From: UBA6115 sp012514225
GTDB lineage: Bacteria > Bacillota > Clostridia > Christensenellales > Aristaeellaceae
Direction: 5' to 3'
NCBI GenBank assembly: GCA_036756425.1
Contig: DAIOLC010000024.1
Coordinates: 1 to 28,952, forward strand
Length of the DNA stretch: 28,952 nucleotides
This document shows positions 7,159-15,258 of the stretch, piece by piece. Numbering within the stretch: the first letter of the stretch is position 1; each line of letters begins with the position of its first letter. The translations under genes were made by a program, and so were the position numbers. Under the pieces are notes generated by a model, which saw only the letters and a program-made list of their open reading frames with translations, did no database searches and was not told the origin of the DNA.

Positions 7159-8948
7159 CCCTGGATGCGGCGGAAGCGGCGCTCCAGCTCCGCCCGGGTG
7201 ACCTGCACGATGATGGGCCGCCCGTGCGGGCAGGAGGGGGTGACGCCTTCCCGCAGCATTTGGTCGACCAGCCCCTGCAGCGTGCCTTCCGGCAGGGCTT
7301 CCCCGCCCTTGACCGCGTGCTTGCAGGCGGCCAAGACGATGCGCTCGCGCCGGCTGTGGCCGCTCATGCCGCCCTGGGCGCGCAACTCGTCCAGCGCGTC
7401 CTGGAAGCTGCGCCGCGCCGCCGTCTGGCCCAGCTCCATCGGCAGGCTCAGCAGCCGCACCGCGCGGGGGCCGAACTCCTCCGCCTCGAACCCGGCCTTC
7501 GCCAGGTCCTCCCGGTTGGCCAGGAAGGCCTGGTGGCTGGGATAGTCCAATTCCAGCAGCTCCGGCGCGAGCAGCATCTGGGAGGGCAGGTCCTCCTGGC
7601 CCCTGGCCATCATCCGGTCGAACAGCAGCCGCTCGTGCAGCGCGTGCTGGTCCACCAGCAGCAGCCGGTCGCCCTGCTGGGCGATGATGTAGGTGTTGAA
7701 GGCGTTCCCGATGACCTCCGCCTTTTCCCCGGCGCGGGGCACCTGGGGCGCATGCAGCTGCTCGGGCTCCGGCGCTTTTACGGGCGGGGGCGGGGGCGGG
7801 GGAGGGGCCGCCTCCAGCGCGGCGTCCCGGGCCTTCAGCGCGCGGGGTGCCGGCGGTTCTTTGGGCAGGGGCGGCGGGGGCTCCGCCCGCGTGACGACGG
7901 CGGGGATGAATCCAGGCGCGGGCTCCGGCGGGAAAAGCGGCGGCGGGCTGTCCAGCGGCGCCCCCTCCAGCGCCTCGCCCACGGCCAGGCCCAGGGCCTG
8001 CATGATTTCCGGCTCCCTCGCGAAGCGCACCTCCCATTTGTTGGGGTGCACGTTGACGTCCACCGCCTCGAACGGCAGGGTAAGGGACAGCGCGCACAGG
8101 GGATAGCGCCCGATCATCACCCGGTGCCGGCAGGCCTCCTCCACCGCGCGGGACAGGGCCGGCCCGCGCACCGCGCGGCCGTTCAAGAAAAAGTGCTGGT
8201 GGGCACGGCTGGCGCGCGACTGCTCGCCAACGCCCACATAGCCCGTGACCAGCAGCCCCTGGCCGCCGCCGTCCACTTTTTTCAGCGCCTTGACGGTTTC
8301 CACGCCGTAGACCGAGAGCAGGGCGCCCTCCAGGCTGCCGTCCCCGGGGCTGGCGTACAGCTGCTTCCCGTCCGCTGTCAGCCGGAAAGCCACGTCGGGG
8401 CGCGAGAGGATGAGCTGCGCCACCAGCTCGGCGCACTGCGCGGTTTCCCGCTGCGGCTTCTTCATGAAGTCGCGCCGCACCGGCGCGTTGTAGAACAGGT
8501 CGCGCACAGTCACCTGGGTGCCCTCGGCGCCGGAAGCCTGGTCGATGGAAACCATCTGCCCGCCCTCGTTGACGGCTTTCATGCCAAAGGCGCTGCCGCG
8601 GGGGCGGCTGGTCAGGGTGACACGGCTGACCCGGGCGATGGAGGCCAGTGCCTCCCCGCGGAAGCCCAGGGTCCGCACCCCGCGAAGCTCCTCCGCCCGC
8701 CCCAATTTGCTCGTCGCGTGCGGCTCAAAGGCCAGGCGCAGGTCCTCCGGCTGGATGCCCGCGCCGTTGTCCGTCACGCGGATGCTGTCCAGCCCGCCGC
8801 CCTCCAGCGCGACGGTGACCACGGTGGCGCCCGCGTCCAGGCTGTTTTCCACCAGCTCCTTCACGCAGGCGTCCGGCCGCTGCACCACCTCGCCCGCGGC
8901 GATGAGCGCGACCACTTCCTGGGGCAGCACCCGGATGGTTCCAGGCAT
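7155..8948 (-). CDS. mutL: DNA mismatch repair protein MutL
   Basis: 597-residue MutL with a GHKL ATPase N-terminus: ELVENSLDAGA (31-41), DNGAGI (60-65), TLGFRGEALASI (93-104). The C-terminal endonuclease motifs of nicking MutL proteins are present: DQHALHE (433-439), ACKHAVKGGE (541-550) and CPHGRP (573-578). The glutamate that normally ends the DQHA(X)2E(X)4E motif is Asp444. The two halves are joined by a proline-rich linker (about 333-405) containing a run of eight prolines. The start ATG has AGGAGGAAGG directly upstream and lies 8 bases after the mutS stop. It works with MutS, encoded next door, and probably nicks the nascent strand since no MutH is expected. Confidence 0.97.
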   Translation of the reverse strand: MPGTIRVLPQEVVALIAAGEVVQRPDACVKELVENSLDAGATVVTVALEGGGLDSIRVTDNGAGIQPEDLRLAFEPHATSKLGRAEELRGVRTLGFRGEALASIARVSRVTLTSRPRGSAFGMKAVNEGGQMVSIDQASGAEGTQVTVRDLFYNAPVRRDFMKKPQRETAQCAELVAQLILSRPDVAFRLTADGKQLYASPGDGSLEGALLSVYGVETVKALKKVDGGGQGLLVTGYVGVGEQSRASRAHQHFFLNGRAVRGPALSRAVEEACRHRVMIGRYPLCALSLTLPFEAVDVNVHPNKWEVRFAREPEIMQALGLAVGEALEGAPLDSPPPLFPPEPAPGFIPAVVTRAEPPPPLPKEPPAPRALKARDAALEAAPPPPPPPPVKAPEPEQLHAPQVPRAGEKAEVIGNAFNTYIIAQQGDRLLLVDQHALHERLLFDRMMARGQEDLPSQMLLAPELLELDYPSHQAFLANREDLAKAGFEAEEFGPRAVRLLSLPMELGQTAARRSFQDALDELRAQGGMSGHSRRERIVLAACKHAVKGGEALPEGTLQGLVDQMLREGVTPSCPHGRPIIVQVTRAELERRFRRIQG

Positions 8949-8956
8949 CCTTCCTC

Positions 8957-11551
8957 CTAAATCCGCCGCGCCTTTTCCTTCAGCAGCAGCAATCGGTTCA
9001 GCGCGTCCATCGGGCTCATCTGCAGGACGTCCAGCCCGGCGAGCTCCTGCACCAGCTCCGCCCGCGCGTACTCGTGCAGCGCCAGCTGCTCGTTCTTTTT
9101 GCCGGCGCGTTTTTCCAGGATGTTTTTCCCGATGGCGTCCTGGGTGATGTTGCCGGCTTCCAGCCGCGCCAGGATTTCCCGCGCCCTGGAGACGACGGGC
9201 TTTGGCACCCCCGCCATGCGCGCGACGTAGACGCCGAAGGACTTGTCCGCCCCGCCGCGCTTGATTTTGTGCAAAAAGAGCACTTCGTCGCCCATTTCGC
9301 GGGTCAGCACGCTCAGGTTGACCACCCCCGGCAGCGCGCCCTCCATTTCGCTCAGCTCGTGGTAATGGGTGGCGAACAGGGTCAGCGCGCCGGAGCGCTC
9401 CTCGCTGGCCAGGTATTCCACCGCCGCCCAGGCGATGGACAGGCCGTCCAGGGTGCCCGTCCCGCGGCCGATCTCGTCGAGGATAACCAGGGACCGGGGC
9501 GTGGCGGAGCGCAGGATGTGGCTCAGTTCCGTCATCTCCACCATGAAGGTGGACTGGCCGGAAGCCAGGTCGTCCTGGGCGCCGATGCGGGTGAAGAGGT
9601 TGTCCATCAGGGGGATGTCCGCGCTGTCCGCCGGCACGAAGGAGCCCATGTGCGCCATCAGCGCGATGAGGGCGGTCTGGCGCATGTAGGTGGACTTCCC
9701 GGCCATGTTGGGGCCCGTTACGATGAGCAGCCGCTCCTCCCGGCTCATCAGGGTGTCGTTGGGCACGAAGGCGCCCTCGGGCATCGCCCGCTCGACCACC
9801 GGGTGGCGGCCCTCCAGGATGTGGAGGCGTCCCTCGCCGTTGAGCCGGGGGCGGGCGTAGCGGTTTTCCTTCGCGCAGCGCGCAAGGCCCTGCAGGGCGT
9901 CCAGGGTCTTGAACCCCAGCGCCAGTTCCTGCAGCCCGCGCACGGACAGGGTCAGCCGGTCGAGCACTTCCGCGTACAGCTCGCACTCCAGCCTCGCCGT
10001 CTCCTCCTGCGCGCCCAGCGCCCGGCGCTCCAGCTCCGCCAGTTCCTCCGTCACGAAGCGCTCGGCGTTGGCCAGGGTCTGCCGGCGCACGTAGCGCGGC
10101 GGCACCAGGGCGAAGTTGGACTTGGTGACCTCGATGAAGTAACCGAAGACGCGGTTGTAGAGCACCTTAAGGTTTTTGATGCCCGTCGCCTCCCGCTCCC
10201 GCTGCTCCAGGTCGCTGAGCCACTTGCGGCCGTCCCGGGCTGCCAGGCGCGCCTCGTCCAGCCGCGCGTCGTAGCCCTCCCGGATGGCGCCGCCGTCGGA
10301 CAGCAGGGCCGGGGCGTCCGGCGAAATGGCCTTTTCCAGCAGGCTCTCCGCTTCCTCCTGCGGCCGGAACGCCTCCTTCAGGGCGGCGAAGCCCGCCTGG
10401 GGCAGCCCCTCCAGAAGCGCCTTTGCTTGGTGCGCCTTGCGCAGGGCGCGCAGCAGCGCCAGGCAGTCCCTTGGCCCCAGCGTGCGGTAGCTAAGCCGCG
10501 ACAGCAGCCGCTCCAGGTCGTACACGTCCTTCAGGAGCGCGCCGGCCTCCTCCAGCAGCAGGGGGCTGTCGAAAAAGGCCTGCACGCAATCCAGGCGCCC
10601 CTCGATCTGCGCCCGGTCCAGCAGCGGCCGCTGCACCCAGGAGCGCATCAGCCGGGCGCCCATCGCGGTCACGGTCCGGTCCATGACGGAGAGCAGGGTG
10701 CCCTTCCCGCTTTTGCCCCGCAGGCTCTCCACCAGCTCCAGGCTTCTTTGCGTGGCCTCCGGCAGCGGCATCGCGTCCTCCGGATGGCGGATGTCCAGCC
10801 GCGTGATGTGGCGCAGGGCGACCTTCTGGGTGTCGCTCAGGTAGCCCAGCAGCGCGCCGGCGGGGGAAAGGAGCAGCTCCTCCCCCCTTTCGATTCCCAG
10901 CGCCTCCGTGGAGGACGCGCCGAAGTGTTTCAGGAGCGCGTCCCGGGCGCGCGCCGGGCGGAAGGCTTCCGGACGCACCGGGCTGACGTAGCCCGCAAAG
11001 CCCTGGGCGAGCCGCTCCGGGTCGTTGGTCAGCGTCTCGCTGGGGGCGTGGGCGGACAGCCAGGCGAGGGCGCTCTCCGGCCCCTCCGGGAACGCCCGGG
11101 CGAAGAACTCGCCGGTGGTCAGGTCGCATACGGCGACGCCCGCCCGGCGGCCGGTCAGATAGGCGGCGGCGATGAAGCGGTTCTCCCGCTCCGACAGGCT
11201 GCCGGGGTCCGAGAGGGTGCCCGGGGTCACGATGCGCACCACCGCGCGCTTCACCAGGGTCTTGGTTTTCGCCGGGTCCTCCGTCTGCTCGGCGATGGCC
11301 ACCTTGTAGCCCCGGCTGATGAGGCGGGAGACGTAGCCGTCCACCGCGTGCCAGGGCACGCCGCACATCGGCGCGCGCTCCTCCATCCCGCAGTCCCGCC
11401 CCGTCAGCGTCAGTTCCAGCTCCCGGCTCGCGGTCTGGGCGTCCTCGAAGAACATCTCGTAAAAGTCGCCCATGCGGAAAAAGAGGAGGGTGTCGGGGTT
11501 CTCCTCTTTCAATTCCAGGTACTGCCGCATCATCGGGGTCAGGTCAGCCAT
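8957..11551 (-). CDS. mutS: DNA mismatch repair protein MutS
   Basis: MutS recognises mismatches and recruits MutL. The 864 residues match MutS1. The mismatch-reading Phe-x-Glu lies in FFRMGDFYEMF near residues 25-35. The domain I GRDCGMEERAPMCGVPWHAV block, the clamp/lever region, Walker A TGPNMAGKST (about 613-622), Walker B ILDEIGRGTGTLDG and FATHYHEL follow. In the Walker B loop the more usual GTSTYDG reads GTGTLDG. The start at 11551 is preferred: ATG with GGAGCGG upstream, MADLTPMM being family-like. An in-frame TTG six codons earlier is less likely. First gene of the run mutS-mutL-miaA-PLP protein-addA, with a strong -10 just upstream. Confidence 0.98.
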   Translation of the reverse strand: MADLTPMMRQYLELKEENPDTLLFFRMGDFYEMFFEDAQTASRELELTLTGRDCGMEERAPMCGVPWHAVDGYVSRLISRGYKVAIAEQTEDPAKTKTLVKRAVVRIVTPGTLSDPGSLSERENRFIAAAYLTGRRAGVAVCDLTTGEFFARAFPEGPESALAWLSAHAPSETLTNDPERLAQGFAGYVSPVRPEAFRPARARDALLKHFGASSTEALGIERGEELLLSPAGALLGYLSDTQKVALRHITRLDIRHPEDAMPLPEATQRSLELVESLRGKSGKGTLLSVMDRTVTAMGARLMRSWVQRPLLDRAQIEGRLDCVQAFFDSPLLLEEAGALLKDVYDLERLLSRLSYRTLGPRDCLALLRALRKAHQAKALLEGLPQAGFAALKEAFRPQEEAESLLEKAISPDAPALLSDGGAIREGYDARLDEARLAARDGRKWLSDLEQREREATGIKNLKVLYNRVFGYFIEVTKSNFALVPPRYVRRQTLANAERFVTEELAELERRALGAQEETARLECELYAEVLDRLTLSVRGLQELALGFKTLDALQGLARCAKENRYARPRLNGEGRLHILEGRHPVVERAMPEGAFVPNDTLMSREERLLIVTGPNMAGKSTYMRQTALIALMAHMGSFVPADSADIPLMDNLFTRIGAQDDLASGQSTFMVEMTELSHILRSATPRSLVILDEIGRGTGTLDGLSIAWAAVEYLASEERSGALTLFATHYHELSEMEGALPGVVNLSVLTREMGDEVLFLHKIKRGGADKSFGVYVARMAGVPKPVVSRAREILARLEAGNITQDAIGKNILEKRAGKKNEQLALHEYARAELVQELAGLDVLQMSPMDALNRLLLLKEKARRI

Positions 11552-11574
11552 CGTTCCGCTCCGTTTCAAGCCAT

Positions 11575-11583
11575 ATTATAGCA
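11575..11583 (-). promoter_or_regulatory. Extended -10 promoter for the mutS operon
   Basis: Minus strand TGCTATAAT: a perfect TATAAT at 11575-11580 with TGC at 11581-11583. It lies 23 bases upstream of the mutS ATG, predicting a leader of under 20 bases. The -35 region is T-rich but poor, and coincides with the T-tract of the terminator after the ricA-like gene. Confidence 0.6.
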
Positions 11584-11596
11584 TACCGCGCCCATC

Positions 11597-11632
11597 AAAA
11601 AGCGTCTGCCGGGGCTCTTGCCCCGGCAGACG
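11597..11632 (-). terminator. Intrinsic terminator after the miaB/ricA operon
   Basis: A perfect 13-bp GC-rich stem (arms 11603-11615 and 11620-11632), a 4-base loop and, on the minus strand, a run of five T at 11597-11601. It lies 11 bases after the ricA-like stop codon and separates that operon from mutS. Confidence 0.92.
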
Positions 11633-11643
11633 GCCGCCTGCGC

Positions 11644-12057
11644 TCAGCGCGGGCCGCAGCCCTGGCAGCCGGCGCACCCGCCGCTGCCGCAGCCCTCGTC
11701 CTCCCAGTCCTCCGGCTCGTCGCCCGTCAGGACGGCCTGCAGCTGGCGGTTGACGCCCTCCATCAGCAGGTTGAAGGCGGCGCGCGCCTGGGAGACCTGG
11801 CGCATCTTCTCATGCCCCTCCAGGGCTTCCTCTATGGCCGCGATTTCGCCGCGCAGCTCTTCGAAGTCCGCCCCGTCGGGCTCCTCCATCGCCTGGGCGC
11901 GCATCTGGTCGCGCAGGTCGGCATAGCTCGCGTACAGGTCGGAGACCTCGGGGTCGGCGGAGGCCTCGGCCTCCAGGTCGCGCATCGTTTGGTATTCCTC
12001 GGACGCGGAAATCAGTTCGGCCAGCTCGCGGGCCTTGTCCAGGATGTCTTGGCTCAT
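11644..12057 (-). CDS. YlbF/YmcA family protein, RicA-like
   Basis: A 137-residue helical protein of the YlbF/YmcA family. In B. subtilis YmcA (RicA), YlbF (RicF) and YaaT (RicT) form an Fe-S complex that steers RNase Y processing and affects sporulation, competence and biofilm. The neighbourhood miaB - this gene - mutS - mutL resembles B. subtilis ymcB-ymcA-cotE-mutS-mutL, supporting a RicA assignment. The helical part covers about residues 1-112. The tail carries four cysteines (Cys123, 128, 131, 134; spacing C-x4-C-x2-C-x2-C), suitable for Fe-S binding with partners. AAGGA lies upstream of the ATG, 12 bases after miaB. RicF and RicT partners are not in the window. The YlbF family is certain in outline; the exact paralogue is inferred from synteny. 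Confidence 0.82.
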   Translation of the reverse strand: MSQDILDKARELAELISASEEYQTMRDLEAEASADPEVSDLYASYADLRDQMRAQAMEEPDGADFEELRGEIAAIEEALEGHEKMRQVSQARAAFNLLMEGVNRQLQAVLTGDEPEDWEDEGCGSGGCAGCQGCGPR

Positions 12058-12069
12058 GGGTTTTCCTTT

Positions 12070-13473
12070 CTATTCTTCAATCCGTTTGGCTTTCAGGGTG
12101 TTGCTGCCCTGCCCCGTGATGAGGACGGGCACGAGGGTGCCGGCGAGTTCCCGGGGGCCCTGGAAGGAGCAGGAGATGCCCCGGCCGATCTTGCCGCTGA
12201 GTTCCCCGCCGTCCCGGCGGGACGCCCCCTCCGCCAGCGCCGTGTGGCGGGTTCCGTTGAGGGAGGAGAACACCTCCCGGGTGACGCCCTCCTGCAGGGC
12301 GTTGAGTCGCAGGATGCGCGCCCGCGCCTCCTCCTCCGGGACCCGCCCGGGCAATTTGGCGGCCTTGGTGCCGCTGCGGGGGCTGAAAATGAAGGTGAAG
12401 GCGCTGTCGAAGCGCACCTCCTCCGCCAGGCGCAGGGTTTGCCCGAAGTCCTCCTCCGTTTCCCCGGGGAAGGCGACGATGAGGTCAGTCGTCAGCCCGA
12501 TGTGCGGCATGGCCGCCCGCAGCGCCCGGACGCGCTCCAGGTAGGTTTCCCGCGTGTAGCGGCGGTCCATCGCCTGAAGCACCCGGTCGCTGCCGGACTG
12601 GGCGGGCAGATGCAGGTGGGGGCACACGGCGCGGTTGCGCGCCATTTCCTCAATCAGTTCAGAGGACAGGTCCTTGGGGTTGCTGGTCATGAACCGCAGC
12701 CGGGGAATCCCGGTCTTTTCCAACTCGCGCAGCAGCCGGGCGAAACCGGCGCCGCTCGCTTCGTCCCGGTAGGAGTTGACGTTCTGGCCCAACAGCATGA
12801 TTTCCTGTACGCCGTCCCGGGCCAGCGCCCCGGCTTCCCGCAGGATGTCCGCCATCCCCCGCGAGCGCTCCCGTCCCCTCACCATGGGCACCACGCAGTA
12901 GGAGCAGAAGTTGTCGCAGCCGTACATCACTGTCAGGTAGGCGAAGAAGGGGCTGCTGCGCAGGACGGGCAGGCCCTCGTACAGGGTGCTGTCTTCGCCC
13001 GCGCGGAAGGCTTCCTCCCGCCGCCCCTCCAGCGCCATCAGCACACGCTCGGGCAGCCGGTAGGCCTCCCCCGGGCCGAAGCTGAAGTCCACGTGGGGGT
13101 ATCGCAGCTTCAGGCGCTCCTGGAAGCCCTCCTGCTGGGGCATGCAGCCGCAGACGCCCACCAGCAGCCCGGGTTTTTGCTTCTTGATTTCCTTGGTGAA
13201 CACGATGTTGCCCATCGCCCGCCGCTCCGCGTTGTCGCGGATGCAGCAGGTGTTGAACAGGATGAGGTCGGCGTCCTTCCGGCTTTCCTCCGGCGCCATT
13301 CCCATCCCCTCCAGCATCCCGGCCAGCTTCTCGGAGTCGTGGGCGTTCATCTGGCAGCCGTAGGTGATGAGGTGATAGGTCTTCGGCCGGTCCGCGCGCG
13401 CGCGGACGCGCTCGGAAAATTCCGCCTGCCGCGCCATCTCCTCCCGGCTCACCGGCCTGACCGCCTCACGCAT
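12070..13473 (-). CDS. miaB: tRNA-2-methylthio-N6-dimethylallyladenosine synthase MiaB
   Basis: MiaB is a radical SAM methylthiotransferase converting i6A37 to ms2i6A37 in tRNA. Its 467 residues contain the N-terminal MTTase domain with auxiliary-cluster cysteines Cys40 (TYGCQMN), Cys76 (FNTCCIRDNAE) and Cys110 (CGCMPQ). The radical SAM motif CDNFCSYC has Cys186, 190 and 193, and LLGQNVNSY, LHLPAQSGSD and a C-terminal TRAM-like part follow. NTCCIRDNAE favours MiaB over RimO or MtaB. The start overlaps the upstream RNase gene by 8 bases (ATGCGTGA). Its substrate is made by MiaA from the adjacent operon. Confidence 0.97.
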   Translation of the reverse strand: MREAVRPVSREEMARQAEFSERVRARADRPKTYHLITYGCQMNAHDSEKLAGMLEGMGMAPEESRKDADLILFNTCCIRDNAERRAMGNIVFTKEIKKQKPGLLVGVCGCMPQQEGFQERLKLRYPHVDFSFGPGEAYRLPERVLMALEGRREEAFRAGEDSTLYEGLPVLRSSPFFAYLTVMYGCDNFCSYCVVPMVRGRERSRGMADILREAGALARDGVQEIMLLGQNVNSYRDEASGAGFARLLRELEKTGIPRLRFMTSNPKDLSSELIEEMARNRAVCPHLHLPAQSGSDRVLQAMDRRYTRETYLERVRALRAAMPHIGLTTDLIVAFPGETEEDFGQTLRLAEEVRFDSAFTFIFSPRSGTKAAKLPGRVPEEEARARILRLNALQEGVTREVFSSLNGTRHTALAEGASRRDGGELSGKIGRGISCSFQGPRELAGTLVPVLITGQGSNTLKAKRIEE

Positions 13474-14608
13474 CCGCTTCCCCGCCTTCCGGTTCTTCGC
13501 CGCCTGTCCCGCCCGCCGCCATTTTCCGGGCGGGCAGGGCGGCTTCCGTTCGCCGCCTCGTCATCTCCACCAGCCCCAGGCGGGTGAAGCCCAGCACCTC
13601 CGTCGCCGTCCGGTCGTCCCGCAGGGCGTCCTTCAGCCGCGCCAGCACCGCGTCCCGGTGCCGCTCCTCCTTCATGTCGATGAAGTCAATCAGCACGATG
13701 CCGCCCGCGCGCCGCAGGCGAAGCAGCCGCGCGATTTCCTCCGCCGCCTCCAGATTGGCCCGCAGCATCGGGTCGCCGCCGCGGGCCGTGTCCCCTGCGG
13801 TGTTCACGTCGATGACCAGCCCGGCCTCGCAGGGGTCCAGCAGCAGCGTGCCGCCCGAGGGCAAGTATACCCGGCGGCTGAGCGCCTTTTTCAGCTGGGT
13901 TTCCACGCCGTACAGGCCGAAGGGGTCGGGGGAGGGGACGACGGGCAGGCCGTACCCTGCGGCCGCGGCCTCGTCGTCGCTCACCGCGCGCTCGGGCGCT
14001 TCCCGCAAATCCCGCAGCAGCCGGGCGATTGGCCCCGGGGCGCCTTCCAGCAGGGCGGGGGCGGGCGTCGTTTTCGCCCGCGCCTGCAGCGCTTCCATCC
14101 GGGATTTCAGCGCGTCGATTTCATTCCGGATGTCCGCTTCCGCAGCGCCTTCGGCGTTCGCCCGCAGCACCAGGCCGTAATCTTCCGGGCGCAGCCGTTC
14201 CGCCAGCGCGCGCAGTTCGCGGGGGTTCTCCGCGCGGCGGGACGCGCAGGCGGAATGGCCGGGGCAGAGCAGCACGGCGTGTCGCCCGGACAGCGTCAGC
14301 TCCATGGACAGCCGGGCGGCCTTCCCGCCCGCCGCCGGCCTTCGGATCTGCACCACCAGCGCGTCCCCGCCCTTGGGCATAAAGCCCTTCGGCAGGTCCG
14401 AAAAGGGCAGGAAACCCTCCTGCCCGCCGGACAGCGTGACAAACAGCGCGCCCAGGCTCTTCATCACCCGCCCCGCGCGCCCCAGGTGCACGGCTTCCGC
14501 TCCCCGGGCGGCGTCCTCGTCCAGATCGAGGATTTCATAAAGCCGCCGGTTTTTAACCAGCGCGGCGCGGGGCATTTCACCCCGGGTCTGCAGCAGCAGC
14601 TCGTTCAC
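13466..14608 (-). CDS. Ribonuclease E/G family protein
   Basis: A 380-residue RNase G-like endoribonuclease, expected to cleave single-stranded 5'-monophosphorylated RNA. The N-terminus has the S1-like segment (about 33-105: SLGALFVTLSGGQEGFLPFSD). The catalytic metal ligands are visible as IDVNTAGD (Asp267) and LIDFIDM (Asp308, Asp311), followed by LGFTRLGLVEMTRRR. Two departures stand out: DVNT is followed by Ala where Gly or Ser is usual, and the protein ends shortly after the RRR without the CPxC zinc-link used for dimerisation in E. coli RNase E/G. The Gly/Glu-rich tail is probably disordered. It overlaps miaB by 8 bases and the TIGR03936 gene by 4. The usual downstream rplU is absent. 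Confidence 0.9.
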   Translation of the reverse strand: MNELLLQTRGEMPRAALVKNRRLYEILDLDEDAARGAEAVHLGRAGRVMKSLGALFVTLSGGQEGFLPFSDLPKGFMPKGGDALVVQIRRPAAGGKAARLSMELTLSGRHAVLLCPGHSACASRRAENPRELRALAERLRPEDYGLVLRANAEGAAEADIRNEIDALKSRMEALQARAKTTPAPALLEGAPGPIARLLRDLREAPERAVSDDEAAAAGYGLPVVPSPDPFGLYGVETQLKKALSRRVYLPSGGTLLLDPCEAGLVIDVNTAGDTARGGDPMLRANLEAAEEIARLLRLRRAGGIVLIDFIDMKEERHRDAVLARLKDALRDDRTATEVLGFTRLGLVEMTRRRTEAALPARKMAAGGTGGEEPEGGEADA

Positions 14609-15258
14609 AGGCCCTCCAGCGGCCGCATATCCCTGTCCAGCAGCCCTTCGCGGGTCACCCGGCAGCGGGGCGCCGGCAACCCCGAAAAGGCGGCCAATGC
14701 CGCAACCAGCTGCTCCGGCTTGGCGGTGCCGCGCTCGTGGCAGGACAGCGTGGCGCGCAGCGCGCCGTCCTCCGCCTGCAGGGCCAGGATGAGGGGCCTC
14801 AGGTCGTCCATCCGCTCGCCGGACTTGGTCTTTCGCAGGAAGGGAATGGTCTCCTGCGCCAGGAAGGCGGGCGCCGCGGCCAACAGGGTGTCGGCGCTTG
14901 CCATGGGGCGGATGGCATAGCGCGCCGCATGCAGCCGCGCCATGGCCGCGGGCGCGTCGTCGGGCAGGGCGCGGGCCAGGGAGGCCTTCAGCCCCTGCGG
15001 CAGCGCCACGTTCAGTCGGGCCAGGAAGCTTGCTTCGGCGACGTCATCCGACAGCGGGACCTCCATGATTTCCCGCAGCCCCTCCGTACCCACGGACAGC
15101 GGGGAGGCGAAGCTGAGCAGCAGGTGGGGGTTGAAGCCCTGGGAGTAGCGGACGGGCAGCCCGCTCCTGCGCAGCGCCCGCTGCATGGCGCGCTGCAGGT
15201 CCAGGTGGCCGATGAAGCGCGCCGGCCCGGTTTTTTCGAACACAGTCAGCATTTTCAT
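14605..15258 (-). CDS. TIGR03936 family (DUF2344) radical-SAM-associated protein
   Basis: A protein of about 217 residues that begins LTVFEKTGPARFIGHLDLQR and has the VRYSQGFNPHLLLSFA block, both characteristic of the DUF2344/TIGR03936 family. It accompanies, or is fused to, the TIGR03960 radical SAM protein, and the pair often precedes RNase G; its biochemical role is not established. The start chosen, ATG at 15258, overlaps the radical SAM stop as ATGA. A TTG at 15267 and an ATG at 15252 are alternatives; none has a well-placed ribosome-binding site, so translation is probably coupled. The downstream end overlaps the RNase gene, also as ATGA. Confidence 0.85.
   Translation of the reverse strand: MKMLTVFEKTGPARFIGHLDLQRAMQRALRRSGLPVRYSQGFNPHLLLSFASPLSVGTEGLREIMEVPLSDDVAEASFLARLNVALPQGLKASLARALPDDAPAAMARLHAARYAIRPMASADTLLAAAPAFLAQETIPFLRKTKSGERMDDLRPLILALQAEDGALRATLSCHERGTAKPEQLVAALAAFSGLPAPRCRVTREGLLDRDMRPLEGL

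Noticed and set aside
7783..7806. GGGGGC repeats as a regulatory or repeat element
   Set aside because: They simply encode the eight-proline run in the MutL linker on the minus strand.
6232..8436. 734-codon reading of miaA extended upstream
   Set aside because: The first 425 codons are mutL read in another frame; the real miaA start is the ATG overlapping the mutL stop.
7155..9986. 943-codon reading of mutL extended upstream
   Set aside because: The extension is out-of-frame mutS; ATG at 8948 has a strong ribosome-binding site and a family-like N-terminus.
9074..11581. Plus-strand open frame (835 codons) opposite mutS
   Set aside because: Shadow of mutS; composition typical of antisense GC-rich frames and no domain signal.
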